Source: Zygnema cylindricum
Lineage: Eukaryota; Streptophyta; Zygnematophyceae; Zygnematales; Zygnemataceae
Direction of reading: 5' to 3'
Assembly (NCBI GenBank): GCA_037447655.1
Contig: JBBHKE010000879.1
Coordinates: 164,416 to 228,415 of the forward strand
Length of the DNA: 64,000 bases
Under the pieces are notes generated by a model. The model ran no database searches. It was not told where the DNA came from and was given only the letters and a program-made list of their open reading frames with translations. Shown here in pieces: positions 24,377 through 35,420 of this stretch. The stretch's first letter is position 1, and every line of letters begins with the position of its first letter. Both the position numbers and the translations under genes were made by a program.

Positions 24377-27300
24377 TCAAAACACGAAAACAGACGAAGT
24401 TGAGGCCATTGCATTGTAGACTAGTGTCCCAGGTAAAGGAGTGAACTGTCCCGTTATTAACTGCAAAAAGAAACAAAAAAACAAGAACAAAAACAGGAAA
24501 AGATTAAAACAAGTTAAGAACAAGCAAACCGTACGTGTTGAATAATAAAATAATATATGCAGAGACTGGGGGATGCTCAGAAACGGCAAATCTAAAACGA
24601 AAACAGAAGAACACTACCAATATTGCTGTGCTAATTGTTCTGCTTGGGTCTAAGGTGTGGGGGCGAAGAGCACCAGAACCAGCAGTAAAAGCCGGCAATA
24701 GTTAAATTACAACTGAACTGAATCCTAAAGAGCATTGATACTTAATCTTTCACACAGGTATATGTCCGGTTCAATGTGACATCATTGCTAAGTTACCCAT
24801 AACGCAAAAATGACCGTGGGCTAGGTGAAACCTTTGTCAAAACAATAAAGCAAAAAGCTACACAATGTCTCGTGCCTTACCATGTGCAATGAATAGAGTA
24901 ACATAACCTCACCTTGCTTGCTTCCTGGGCTTCAAAGCCTCCCACTACTAAACAGCTTCTCTTGTCACGACCATACGCAATGGTAAAAGAAACATAAAAA
25001 AATATGAAAAGATATCAAAAATATAAACATTACAAACGTCTGCAATGAATAGCGTCACCTAAACTCACCTTTATAGCTTCCTGGGCTGCAATTCCTCCGA
25101 CCACTGCGGCAGTACAATGAATTTCACCTGCCCCGAACCTGCAAAGCTCACTAATAAGATCTTCTGGCAATGCCACTCCCCCGGCTCCGACCTCATTCAG
25201 CAAACCCAAAGCTACTGCTTTCAGTCGCGTCACATCCTCTTCTTCTGACTCTCTGCAAAACACTCCAAACAAAACCATAAGCATAACCATAAAATGCTCT
25301 AATGCATGTACCCGTATTATGCATATCTATGCATATAAATAACATCGTTAGCTCTTCTCAAAACTAGAAAAAATGCCAAGTACCAAAAGACTTTTCCAAA
25401 ATCCTTTTGTTTTTGTCTATTTTGTTGTCTACTTAAACAAATGTGACAATCATAATGTCCATAAAACTCTAAAACGGTCCTAATACACGTACAATCATGC
25501 TCGTTATTACTTCTATTCACAGTGTACTGTACCTGATGTTAGCTATTTTTCATTATACATTTCTTTTTGCTTTAATACAGGAGTGGGCATACGAGATAAA
25601 AGCCACATAAACAAATGTGTTTCTCTTAGAGATATTGAAACAGCAAAAAGACCATAGCCAAACATTATAGAATATGGGCCACCAGAAAACTGGAACCTGA
25701 TGGACGAAGAAGAGTGAAAATGGATTGCTTTCGATGGATAAACTGTGAGCGAAATGACTCACCCGTCAAAAACTCCTGGATATCGATTATAAGTTGCAGC
25801 AAAGTGATCACATGCTCGAAGAAGGATGTAGAGCGCAGCATTGCTGTCAAATTCACCAATTGCACACAGTGATCAACACGATGCTACACCGTAAATCACT
25901 AATAGCATTAATACTAATTCAATGTCAATTTTTCTGGCCCCTGAACACAAAATAACGTTAATCACACTAACTGGTTTTACTTAACGCTAACTTGATAAGT
26001 GGTTGGGATCGCCCATGTCCCACAGACCTAAATTATGATTAATGACACTAAAGTAACGCCCCCAACATATATTTGTTAATGCTAATAGCGATTCACAGTG
26101 TACTTTCAAAACGGCATGAAAGTCAAAACAACAATCTTGCCCTGAGATAAGGTAAAAATTTCCACAACACCTGCTATCTTCAGCTGTCAAATGGCGGAGA
26201 AGTTCAGGTCCACTGCGAGAACTATATTCTTCTTGGAGAGTGGGGAAGCGCAAAACCTGTTCAGTAAACAAATCACTAGGTATCACTAGAACACAGGAGT
26301 TCAATAAGCGTTCAATAAAAAAAGGACAAACCCAATCTAAAGACCAGGTTCCCTACTTTTCACTTACCCTTAGATTCCGAGAATTCTTGCAATAATTCTT
26401 AATGGTGCTCCGAGATATACCAAGAGGATCTCGACCAATTCGCTTAAGAATTGTTCGAATATGTTTCTCCACAGCATCCACATCCGCTTCTGCGTGAGCC
26501 TGATATATCCTTTGTAAGCCAATGTAGAAACTGCAAGAAAGTTTCACTAGAAAATCATTAGTAACCAAAATGGTGCAAGAAAATTTCACTAGAAGATCAT
26601 CAGTAACCAAAATGGTGTCAGAAGATTCCCAGCATGCCGTTCAATCACAGTGCAGAAAAACTGTACCTTACAAGCCATCAAACAGCAACATAAGCCCTCA
26701 AAAAGCACATGAAGAACAGTAACAGGCTGAAACCTCTAAGAGCCTGACTCCAGAACAGATGCCAAATTTCATTGCTAACAAGCAAGTTAATACAACCCAG
26801 AAATGCTGTCATATTTGATACTCATTCGTTAAAAACGTTAATGTTTTTTCCATCTAACTATCAGCTTTTCCAAGTACACACTTGTTGGATTATTCATCTG
26901 ACGGCTGTGATTGAAAGGTAAAGTTCTTATCTTTCGATTCGCGGCCCTCCAAATGAAAACACGTGAGCACAAATAAAAGTAGGTTTAAATGGCGAAAAAA
27001 AATATTTACACTAATGAAGGTAGACGGTGTAGCTTTCATCAAACACTGAAACAGACGTATATCGACAGTAAAGCAGGAAGAGTAGCATGCGGTAAATCAA
27101 GCAGTTAACAGAAAAATGTTCTCATCTATATCATCACTATCGCAAAACATAGCGACAGCTTTTGTACAGCGGAGATATTATATTGCACAGTTATGCTAGA
27201 ATACCTCCCATGGCCAAACAGGCACCAGAGGTCTTCTCAAAGACTGTGCAAAACAAACACAAAACAGAATATAAGGACCCATTAATAGCCGCCACCTCCA

Positions 27301-30300
27301 GACATGCACAATGTGACTTCACAAAAATAACAAAATACAGATAGAAGCGAACATGCGGTATATGAACCGTCAACAGGAGGGTTGGGGAAACTCACTCTGT
27401 GAAAGAATGCATATCCGGAATGGACCCATCCAAAGGAAGCTCTCCAGCTCCCTCATTCTCAAAAAATTCCTGGAAAGTATGGAGTACACTGCAATTTAGT
27501 TGCCATATAAAACATAAATATAGCAACTAAACTAAAACATAGATCTAGTTGAGTACATTTGTCACAGAAAACAAACCACTACCCTGAGTTAATGACTACC
27601 ACAAAGTTAGAAATTACGTAATTGCTAACCCCATTTTCCGCATGCTCTTACCCAGGATTGCCCATGATACTGACAGTGGCATGGGCCAATCACATCCGAC
27701 TACTTCAGGAACCTTCTACAGAATAAGAGGGGCCGAGCCCATGACAAGAAAACTATCTATGCTCCGCAGAATATTCACCTTCAGAGCTGAAACTATGACC
27801 CAAACATCACATTCGACTAGTACAGGACTCTTTTTGTTGAATACGAGGGGCTGAGCCCATAACAAGAAAACTATCTATTATCCGCGGAAATCTGTCGGGC
27901 TGAAACTACCACCCACAAAACACATTCTTCAGGACTAGTTTGAGGAATAGTAGGGGCTGAGCGCATGACAAGAAAAGTACACCGTGAATAGATAATAGTG
28001 TTATTGTATTTTTAGCGAATTAAAACATCTTTTCTCTTTGCACACGGGTCCGGTTTATGATTGGAGACCACCAACCGGAAGGTGAGAAACTTGCCTTCCA
28101 ATCAGAATCGTCAGATTGAAAATCCGACAAGTCTGCACAGAGAAAAGATTAAGTAGCCAAAAAAACATTATCACTATAAGCAATTCACGGTGTATCTTCC
28201 AAATTCCAAAGAAAGCTCACCTTTAGAGCTGAGACAATCACCCAAAAATCAGGCGACGAAGCATTCACGTCGGTGGCCTTGTCTTGAAGCAAAATCTGAA
28301 CCTCCGAGCCTGCGGCATGTCGGCCACCATCCGAAAAAAGGCATTATTATTGCCACCCTAAATATCCTGCGAGAAGGTCACAGATTGGCAAACGGCTTGC
28401 AACCAAGTATTAAGCTTAGTTCATCCATAACGGCTGAACAGATAGCCTGAACCATAGATTAAATCTATGTTGAAAAAAACCATATAATACGAGTATTTTA
28501 CGGGAAAACCACATGTCGCGGTTCCAATTGTTTTCACACATTTGAACTACAGAGTGAATAGGAGAAACAATGTTGTCTGTGGTCAACTGGAAAACAAAAT
28601 TGTCAGCAAACAAACCTACCTGCTTATTACGCAACTTGGTTGATTGCAATTGATTTTTACCATTAACTAAAAAGCTACCAAGTTCCTCAACTAACATCAC
28701 CCATACACATGACTGATCACAGAACCAGCCATACAGCGAGGATACAAGGTTATTTTAAGAGACAAAAACAAGCGTTTGTGTATGAGTCCTAACTGATGGC
28801 AGGATATGCCCAAACTTTAAATGCCGCTGCCAGCGCCTCTTTGTAGTTGTCTTCATCCTCTTCCTTTTTCCTGCCAGAAACTGTACCCTGGAATAAAAAT
28901 CGCGAAGCGAGCATTTTCATCAGTTTAAAGTCCAGAAAGCCATGATGATGATGATGATGATGAAGGGTTTTTTAGTGTTTTCTTGTAGTTCCAAAATGCC
29001 CTAGTATGTTTCGAATACAGCTTACTAAACGATGAGCAAATAATGCTATTTCAAAAGAGCCAGCCACGTTTTCCAGCTAAAATGTTTTCGAAAAGATTGA
29101 GAAGCTATCCTCCTAGGATGTGGTGGACGAAAAAACAGAGCCGTGAGTAGGGCAAAAAAACCGTAAACAGGGATGGAAGAGAGGTGCACAACATTCCAAC
29201 GATAAAAGCCAACGCCTCCAACATGTTTTCACAGAGGGTGAAAACATATCTGTGAAGAAGACAAGGTATCAGGAAAAAGTAACTGCAAGATGGACATAGA
29301 CGAAGAAATGCATAACAAATGCTGATAATAGTCACAACAGATCTGATCTCAAGTTTTCTTAAAAAAGCTTGTTATCTTTTTTCTTTTTGAGCTTGACATA
29401 CCTTGAAAGCTGACCTATCTGATGTTGTCCGGGGTAAACTCCCATCATGCAAAGCTTTCCACTCTTCTGCAAGCTTAATCAAAATAACACCCCAAGGAAT
29501 GTGTTTGTGAATAATGGGATCGTCCGTGTCAAGGTCAAATTGAAAGACATACCTGCAAAACATGAGAGAAGTTATGTCAAATACTGATTCCATGCGCTTT
29601 AGACGACTTCAAGGACTAAAACTTAAGCCAACTCAGCATTTGGTTCCATCAATGCAACTAGGCCATCCAGTCCACAAACATCACAAAATGCGTTTGACAG
29701 AAAATGCTGGGTAAACAAATCGCAATTCGAGTAACAAATCACTTCCCACATACTTAGGTGAAATACATGTAGTCTACGACAATCTCAAACACAAAAGGCA
29801 CAAGCAAATTTCCAAATGGAACCTTTGTTGCACAAAATCGTTGCTGGCCAGACCAGTGCACTAACAAACATTGTTCCATTACAGCCACCTCTAATAAAAC
29901 TGTGATAGGTGACGAAATAAAAAACTTGAATTTACCAGGCTCGTCAACCGGCTGGTTTGAAGAGGAAAGGACGAGGTGTGTAATCTACTTACTCCAGCAG
30001 TTCTGGCCAGGGTTTATGTAGTCGGAGATCATCTATAACATTATCGGGTTTGGATTCCACCACCCTGTGCTCCTGGCAACCAAGCTCCATAAAATGTGCA
30101 ATTTTTCAAAAGGCATATCACCGTTTAGAAAAAAGGATACAGTAGTTTCAACCCATTAAGACAGCAGGAAACATACGTACGAGATCAAATATAACAATGA
30201 TGGAAAAAGCAGCACGTTAAAAAGGTTTTGAAGGCATGTGAAACAACAGAGATGATTCCTCACCGAGATACTGATGCGGATAAGCCCAACCAGACCATAG

Positions 30301-31594
30301 GAACGAGCAATGAGAAGCTGAACACTGTGCTCTTGACAGATATTATCTAATTTCAACAGAAGTCTTTCTGGTATCTGCATTTTCCGTCGCCAAAAAGTGC
30401 AAACCTTTACAATGTGAACCAAAAGCTGCAGCGTGCATGAGCAACTTGGGAAATATTGTATCAATGTTAAGGTACATTTTATAGGTTACATTAAGACCAG
30501 ATTTAGTTAGGACAATTAACATCACTCTGACACCGATGGGCAGCCAACGAAAACAAAAACGTCAATGAAGGAACGACTTGCGAGTTCAACAACCATACAA
30601 ACGCAACCCACTCCCAAATAAACTAACTAAGAAACGAACAAGAACAAAAACACCCCACCTGTGTTGCGATGACCAATGTGAAATCGCGAAAAAACATCGG
30701 ATTAGTCTCTATCAATGCCTCAGCGGATTCCTCCACAAATTTGGCGGCCACCCCTTCATTAAGTTCTTGAAGAAGAGCTGAAACACATTTGGCCTTTGCC
30801 TGTCCGAGACTTTCAAAGTCAACTGCACTCAAGAACACCCGCAAAAGGGAGATGAAAGGCTAATATTCCAGGATAACAATACAAATTTATGTCTTCACCA
30901 CAACAATCGTGAAACGACACTGACATTTCAGATGGACAATGACAATGCGTTTAGGAAATGGTCCAAACCGACAACATCAAACAATGGAAGACTCATAGGG
31001 AAATTACATGAGAGAAATTTACCATCATATAGAGGGTGAATCGTATTGTGCAAAATCCAATAAGAAATATACAACTCTCAAAAGGAGAGTAAAAACTCCA
31101 ATAGTGTAAAAAACCTAAAATAACTCTATCAAAATTCAAGAGACATACCAAGGAAGTTGTTCCCAAGATCGGCAGGTTCCACAAGGCTTCCATCCACAAC
31201 TGTGAATGAACCAATACCGCCAAGAACCAAATTTTTTAACGCTTCAGTTCCAGTTGGTCCGCAATTCAAAACGCACACTTTGGCAGTCTCTAGAGCGGCT
31301 TGTCCATGGTCGCCCCAAATTCTGCAGAGAAAGTGAAGTAAATATCAACGTCAAACCCTAAAAATAATATCAGCGTCACTGAAAAACAATGCCGTTCCAC
31401 TAAGAATAAAGTGTCTTTCCCCAGAATCCACAAGACCGTCAATTCAGGAAAATTAAAAAATTGGACAAAGAAAAAAAGGCGAACTCTAGCCACAACAAGA
31501 CAGCGGCTGTTCGGGTATTTTAGATGGTATACAAACACAAATAAAATAGGGCATACCTCAACTGGCGATCATATTTCTGCTTATTCTGTGCCAT
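24377..31594 (-). CDS. NAE1: NEDD8-activating enzyme E1 regulatory subunit (AXR1/APP-BP1 type)
   Basis: Fourteen minus-strand exons (31594-31557, 31321-31149, 30822-30659, 30374-30264, 30072-29993, 29552-29402, 28887-28794, 28309-28221, 27469-27396, 26530-26368, 26256-26171, 25843-25763, 25252-25069, 24460-24377) join in phase into 523 aa; human and Arabidopsis proteins are about 535-540. The start [20 protein letters not shown] is the family's N-terminus, followed by the nucleotide-fold loop [20 protein letters not shown]. Later markers are [51 protein letters not shown] and [11 protein letters not shown] at the C-terminus. The protein pairs with UBA3/ECR1 to adenylate NEDD8 for cullin neddylation; the catalytic Cys sits on the partner. 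Introns carry MITEs (8, 9 and 11) and decayed exon duplicates (8 and 13). No lesion interrupts the joined frame. Confidence 0.96.
24884..24955 (-). pseudogene. Decayed duplicate of the NAE1 exon 13 / intron 13 junction
   Basis: This 72-bp stretch aligns with 25040-25112, which holds the last codons of exon 13 ([10 protein letters not shown]), its donor and the start of intron 13. The relic keeps GGAGG...GCCCAGGAAGC and a GTGAGG donor followed by CTCTATTCATTGCA, as in the original. It lies within intron 13. Confidence 0.75.
25887..26100. mobile_element. TA-flanked MITE, 214 bp, filling most of NAE1 intron 11
   Basis: The left end CACCGTAAATCACTAATAG and the right end (reverse complement CACTGTGAATCGCTATTAG) are imperfect inverted repeats. 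TA flanks lie at 25885-25886 and 26101-26102. It makes up about two thirds of the 327-bp intron. Confidence 0.8.
26533..26617. repeat. Tandem duplication of about 43 bp at the NAE1 exon 10 acceptor
   Basis: GCAAGAAAGTTTCACTAGAA...AACCAAAATGGT is repeated twice with four differences. The copy nearest exon 10 supplies its polypyrimidine tract and acceptor on the minus strand. The second copy offers a decoy acceptor 43 bp upstream. Confidence 0.8.
26824..27029. mobile_element. Degenerate MITE in NAE1 intron 9
   Basis: The right end TTTACACTAATGAAGGTAGA, then CGGTG and TA, and the body words CTTGTTGGATTATTCATCTG and GACGGCTGTGATTGAAA resemble the bodies of the elements at 45288 and 46456. The left terminus is eroded. 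Confidence 0.5.
27640..27975 (-). repeat. Three tandem copies of an exon 8-derived unit inside NAE1 intron 8
   Basis: Units of about 110 bp share GGGGCTGAGCCCATAACAAG and CTATCTAT. On the minus strand the middle unit contains GTTTGGGTCATAGTTTCAGC followed by TCTGAAG and GTGAAT. This is close to the end of exon 8 (FWVIVSALK then a GTGAGC donor). So the array carries a copy of the exon end plus donor, now without an open exon. Confidence 0.7.
27980..28192. mobile_element. TA-flanked MITE, 213 bp, in NAE1 intron 8
   Basis: The ends CACCGTGAATAGATAATAGTG and its partner ending CAATTCACGGTG form the inverted repeat; TA flanks are at 27978-27979 and 28193-28194. The body words CCGGAAGGTGAGAAACTTGC and AATCCGACAAG match the copies at 31915 and 46456. 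It starts about 26 bp inside the intron from the exon 8 donor. Confidence 0.85.
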
Positions 31595-31721
31595 ACTTGC
31601 AGTCAAAAAGGCATTGGGGGTGAAAGCTCGATAACACCACTAATTGCTACCGATTGACCCGTCTAATCCTTACAGAACATAGGAGGAGCTTTGACATCCC
31701 AAATACTAAAACAGCGTGCAC

Positions 31722-32434
31722 CAGAGGTCACAATCGGGTACCCGAATCCATACCCGATCCGTACCTGGCCGGCCGCAACGGATTTGGGTGCCAAAATTTG
31801 GGGGCCGGCCGGATTCGGCCGGGGTGATTCCAAAAAAAAAAAAACATATTCGGGTACGGCCGGGTAAGCAAAAAACGAAAAATGAAGGTTTCGTATGTAC
31901 GTTCCACTACAATACACCATGTATCGCTATTAGTGTTATTATTTTTCAGCCTCTTAAAACATATTTTATCCGTACACATTTGTCCGATTTTCAATTTGAG
32001 ACCTCCGATCGGAAGTTGTGGATCTTACCTTTCAATCCCAACCGTCAGATCCTTAATCCGAAAAGTATGTACGGAGAAAATATGTTTTAAGTGGTTAAAA
32101 AAACATTAACACTAATAGCGATACACGGTGTACTGTACAGTACTGTAGAGTACTGTAGTGTCCATATTATACGACGTTATTCTACTTTGTGCCCTTTTTA
32201 TTATGGAAGGTATAAGGGAGATGCACCACAAATTTTGTACTTATCCGGGTACGGGCGGATAAGGGCAGTCGCGAGCAATCGAGTTTCGGTTAACTTTTTT
32301 TTTCGTAAACCCGTATCGAGTACTAGGTAACAATTTAGGAGCGTGCAATAACCAGGCCGGATTTCAGGTGTTCAGATTCTGAAAAAAAAAATGTCGGCTT
32401 CATGTATCTGAAATTTTGACTTTTGCGACCTCTG
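31722..32434. mobile_element. hAT-like nonautonomous element, copy A (interrupted by a MITE)
   Basis: Ends CAGAGGTCACAA and TTGCGACCTCTG are inverted repeats. The subterminal zones are rich in GGTACCCG/CGGGTAC words. Without the 216-bp MITE at 31915-32130 the body is about 497 bp and aligns along its length with copy B. Confidence 0.75.
31915..32130. mobile_element. TA-flanked MITE, 216 bp, nested in the hAT-like element
   Basis: The left end CACCATGTATCGCTATTAG and the right end (complement CACCGTGTATCGCTATTAG) form the TIR; TA lies at 31913-31914 and 32131-32132. Copy B of the host element shows the unoccupied site (CCACTACGG, TA, CTGTA) at 32636-32637, confirming insertion at and duplication of TA. 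Confidence 0.92.
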
Positions 32435-32436
32435 GT

Positions 32437-32947
32437 CAGAGGTCGCAAATGGTACCCGAAACCGTACCCGATCTGTACCCGACCGCTCGCGTCGAATCCG
32501 GAGCGGATTTGGGTGCCAAATTTTAGGGGTCGGCCGGATTCGGTCGAGTGATACAAAAAAAAAAAAAAAACAGGTACGGTCGAGTAAGCAAATAACGAAA
32601 AAAATCGAAGGTTTCGTATGTACACTCCACTACGGTACTGTAAATTACAGTACAGTACTGTAGTGTCCATACTATCCAACATTATTGTACTTTGTACTCT
32701 TGGTATCGTGGAAGGTATGAGGGAGATGTACCACTAAGTTGTACTTATTCGGGTACAGGCGGGTACGGGTAGTCGCGAGAAATCGCGTTTCGTTTAACTT
32801 TTTTTCCGTAAGCGCGTATCAGGTTACCGGTTAACAATTTAGGAGAATGATATAACCCGGCCAGATTTCGGGTGTTCAGATTTTGAAAAAAAAAAAAATG
32901 TCGGATTCGGGTATCTAAAATTTTGACTCTTGCGACCTGTGCCTCTG
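32437..32947. mobile_element. hAT-like nonautonomous element, copy B
   Basis: It starts CAGAGGTCGCAAATGG two bases after copy A ends and finishes TTGCGACCT...CCTCTG, with a 4-base insertion in its right TIR. It is about 511 bp. No 8-bp target duplication is visible around either copy, so the pair may be a head-to-tail dimer. Confidence 0.7.
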
Positions 32948-33020
32948 GTCCGTAGTTTAAGAATTGCCAATGCGACAACAGGATTCGGAAGCGTGACTCC
33001 AGTACGTAAAGATATAAATC

Positions 33021-33130
33021 TAGTGTTGTGTATCGATAAGGTTTTGTCGATAACCGATATGTCCCTTTTTTTGGCTTACCGAAAATTGATATATTGGCAC
33101 GATATATTGGTATTGGTGTTATAGCGATAA
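33021..33130. mobile_element. Fragment related to the TAGTGTTGGGTATCG element
   Basis: It begins TAGTGTTGTGTATCGATA and continues with CGATAACCGATAT and GATATATTGG words like those of the elements at 39714 and 63876. It is diverged and incomplete. Confidence 0.4.
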
Positions 33131-35280
33131 AAAACAAACTCTGGGTCTTCTTATTATAGTAAGGGGAAGGGGAAACGTTAGAGACAATTGCACCCATTTT
33201 CCGTTGGAACTTTGACTAAAGCTCATTTGAGTAATTTCAATAGGTGACAAAAATAAACTAGCGGCTAAAAATTGTGGGTTTAGAGGCTCCAACAATTATG
33301 ACGAATACTTTGATTAAAGAAAAAGTTTATAGGTCTCACTTGTTTCTAGGTTTTTGGGTTTTAGCTTTCGAACAGTTTTCGTTTTGCAGGTTTTTGTTCT
33401 CCCTTTTTTCTCTTTTTCATTTTTTAATAATGTCATACCACTATCGCTATGCCTTTCTTTCTAGTTTTCTTTTCTTCTCTCTCGATTTATTCTTCTCTGC
33501 TAAAAGGGGCGACAAATTTGAATTTTTAAAAGTGCATAAATTATTTTTATCAACAAATAAAGCAAAATTGCATTTTTTTTTTTTTTTTTGCAAAGCAGTT
33601 CACTATTTGTTCAACAAAATAATCAAAGCAGTACGGTTTTCTCCTTTTTAAGCCTTTGTACACTGCATGCAAATATTTTTTATGATCTATTGGTGACAAG
33701 AATAAAATCACTTCGTAAATGAGTGATTGGAAATAACGTTTTTGCTCATTTTGGTGCTTGATCATCCACTCGTTCCTCATTCCAAAGAATCCTCTTTTCG
33801 CTCCCTTTACTGTAGCAACAAGACTTATAAGATTACATTTGGATTGGATAGGGCTTGGTTCTGAGTTTCCTAGGTTGACAATATATTGTTTTTCATCCTT
33901 ATTACTTGTCGTTTTAATTGCACTTTTGTTGTCCTGTATTTTTACTTTGTTGCTTTGTTCCACTCTGGAAGTGCCGTTCCTACGAGTCACGGTGTTAGAT
34001 TTTTGTCGCTTAGTCATGTAAGTTTTTTCACTTCTGCTCTTGTGCTCAGGTAGCTTTCCAGTGTTTTTTAATACAGATTGCACCACTGGAATCATATGAG
34101 CTGAAAGCCAAAATTTAAATGGGCATATCAGACTATCACTTAATATCATCTTTTCGTGTTTGTTGACAATCATCATCATATGTTGGTATCATGTCTTATG
34201 TTGTCAAGTGTTTGTTAATAGGTTCCATTTTCACATTTCTCAATAGTCCATAAAAGACATGGTCTCAAAATGCTCCACACTATTATTGTAAGGCACATTG
34301 CTTTAGTACTTAATTACTGCTACACTGCTATGCTTTCGCAGACCAAAATTCTGAACAACATAAAAATAGACACTGGGAACATAAACATAGAAAAGAACCA
34401 CCTAAACAAACAAAACCAATAACCTCAGAGAAATCTTATGGAAAAAGTTTTACAATATCTACACAGGTCAACAGGAACAGTACAGTGTGCAAAAGCACCA
34501 TCAACAAAACAATAATCGACTCCTCTTTCTAGAGACTCATCAAATCGAAGGCAAAAAATTGTGATTTTTATTTTCCAATGCTTCTAGTTATGTCAAACGT
34601 TAGTCACATAGCTTGTCTTTGCGGAGGCTTCACAAATACACAGTAAAGCCCTTTGTATGTTAGTAGGTCAGATAAATAGACAGAATTGCATGTTAATAGA
34701 GCCACATGCAGCAATACAACACGATAGCTCATTCGGAGCTCGTGATGTACATCCAAACAAGAAATAAAATCTTACTTTGCCAACTTCTCTTGTTTTAACT
34801 GGCTGTAAACTCTATCCACCAGCTCATTCACTTGAGCTATACAAAACTCGAGTAAAATTCTTATTGGGCACTAGGTTTTAGGATTCAAAATACAAAGAGC
34901 TCAGTGGATAGATTACCGATTGCATGCGTACACTACAGCAGTTTGACGACGTTTATCAACTAAATCCGTACCGTAAAACAAGTCGGTACCAGAAAACAAG
35001 TCGGTCCCAGAAAACTACGGGTGGATCTGGTCTCTTGACGAGACCATCTTGTCAAGAGGAGCAGTAGGAAAGAAAAGCAGCGGCGAGAAAGCGTGTGACA
35101 GTGACTCCCACACGAAATTTTTCTACTTAAAAAAAGTACTGTCAATCAGTAAAAAAGTACTTCAAAAACGTAGTAGAAATCTTCGGTGTCGTTACATTCT
35201 AAAAAAGTGCAGGACTCAGTTCTCAATATCCGAATAAGCAAAAGGGTGGGAGCTCGTTGCAGAGCGTGAATTGTTAGACG

Positions 35281-35347
35281 TTTTGGGTTTTGGGGTTTCA
35301 GGGTTTTGGGGTTTCAGGGTTTTAGGGTTTCCGGGCTGCAGGGTTTC
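35281..35347. repeat. Interstitial telomere-like repeats
   Basis: About seven units alternating GGGTTTTGG, GGTTTCAGGG and TTTTAGGG. They resemble degenerate plant (TTTAGGG) or green-algal (TTTTAGGG) telomere repeats. They lie some 75 bp past the stop of the CaaX-box gene, probably in its 3' UTR. Confidence 0.6.
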
Positions 35348-35420
35348 TGAAGACAAGTTTGCACTAACAAAACCCGAGCCAATGCAGTACACATAAATTG
35401 GAGGATGATCCCTGGAAAGA

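Larger units (their letters stand above)
31595..35420. other. Intergenic region upstream of NAE1, rich in TIR elements
   Basis: It holds a tandem pair of hAT-like elements (31722-32947) with a nested MITE, a relic of the CGATATATCG-type element (33021-33130), an 18-bp tandem repeat at 34966-35018 (unit AAAACAAGTCGGTACCAG) and telomere-like repeats at 35281-35347. A 209-codon frame at 34179-33550 (minus) is Lys/Asn-rich with no recognisable domain and is not called a gene. NAE1 regulatory DNA should lie just above 31594. Confidence 0.6.

Noticed and set aside
33550-34179. 209-codon open frame on the minus strand
   Set aside because: Lys/Asn-rich with no domain and poly-Lys from a T run at the end; no splice partners seen. 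It could be a lineage-specific gene but is unsupported.
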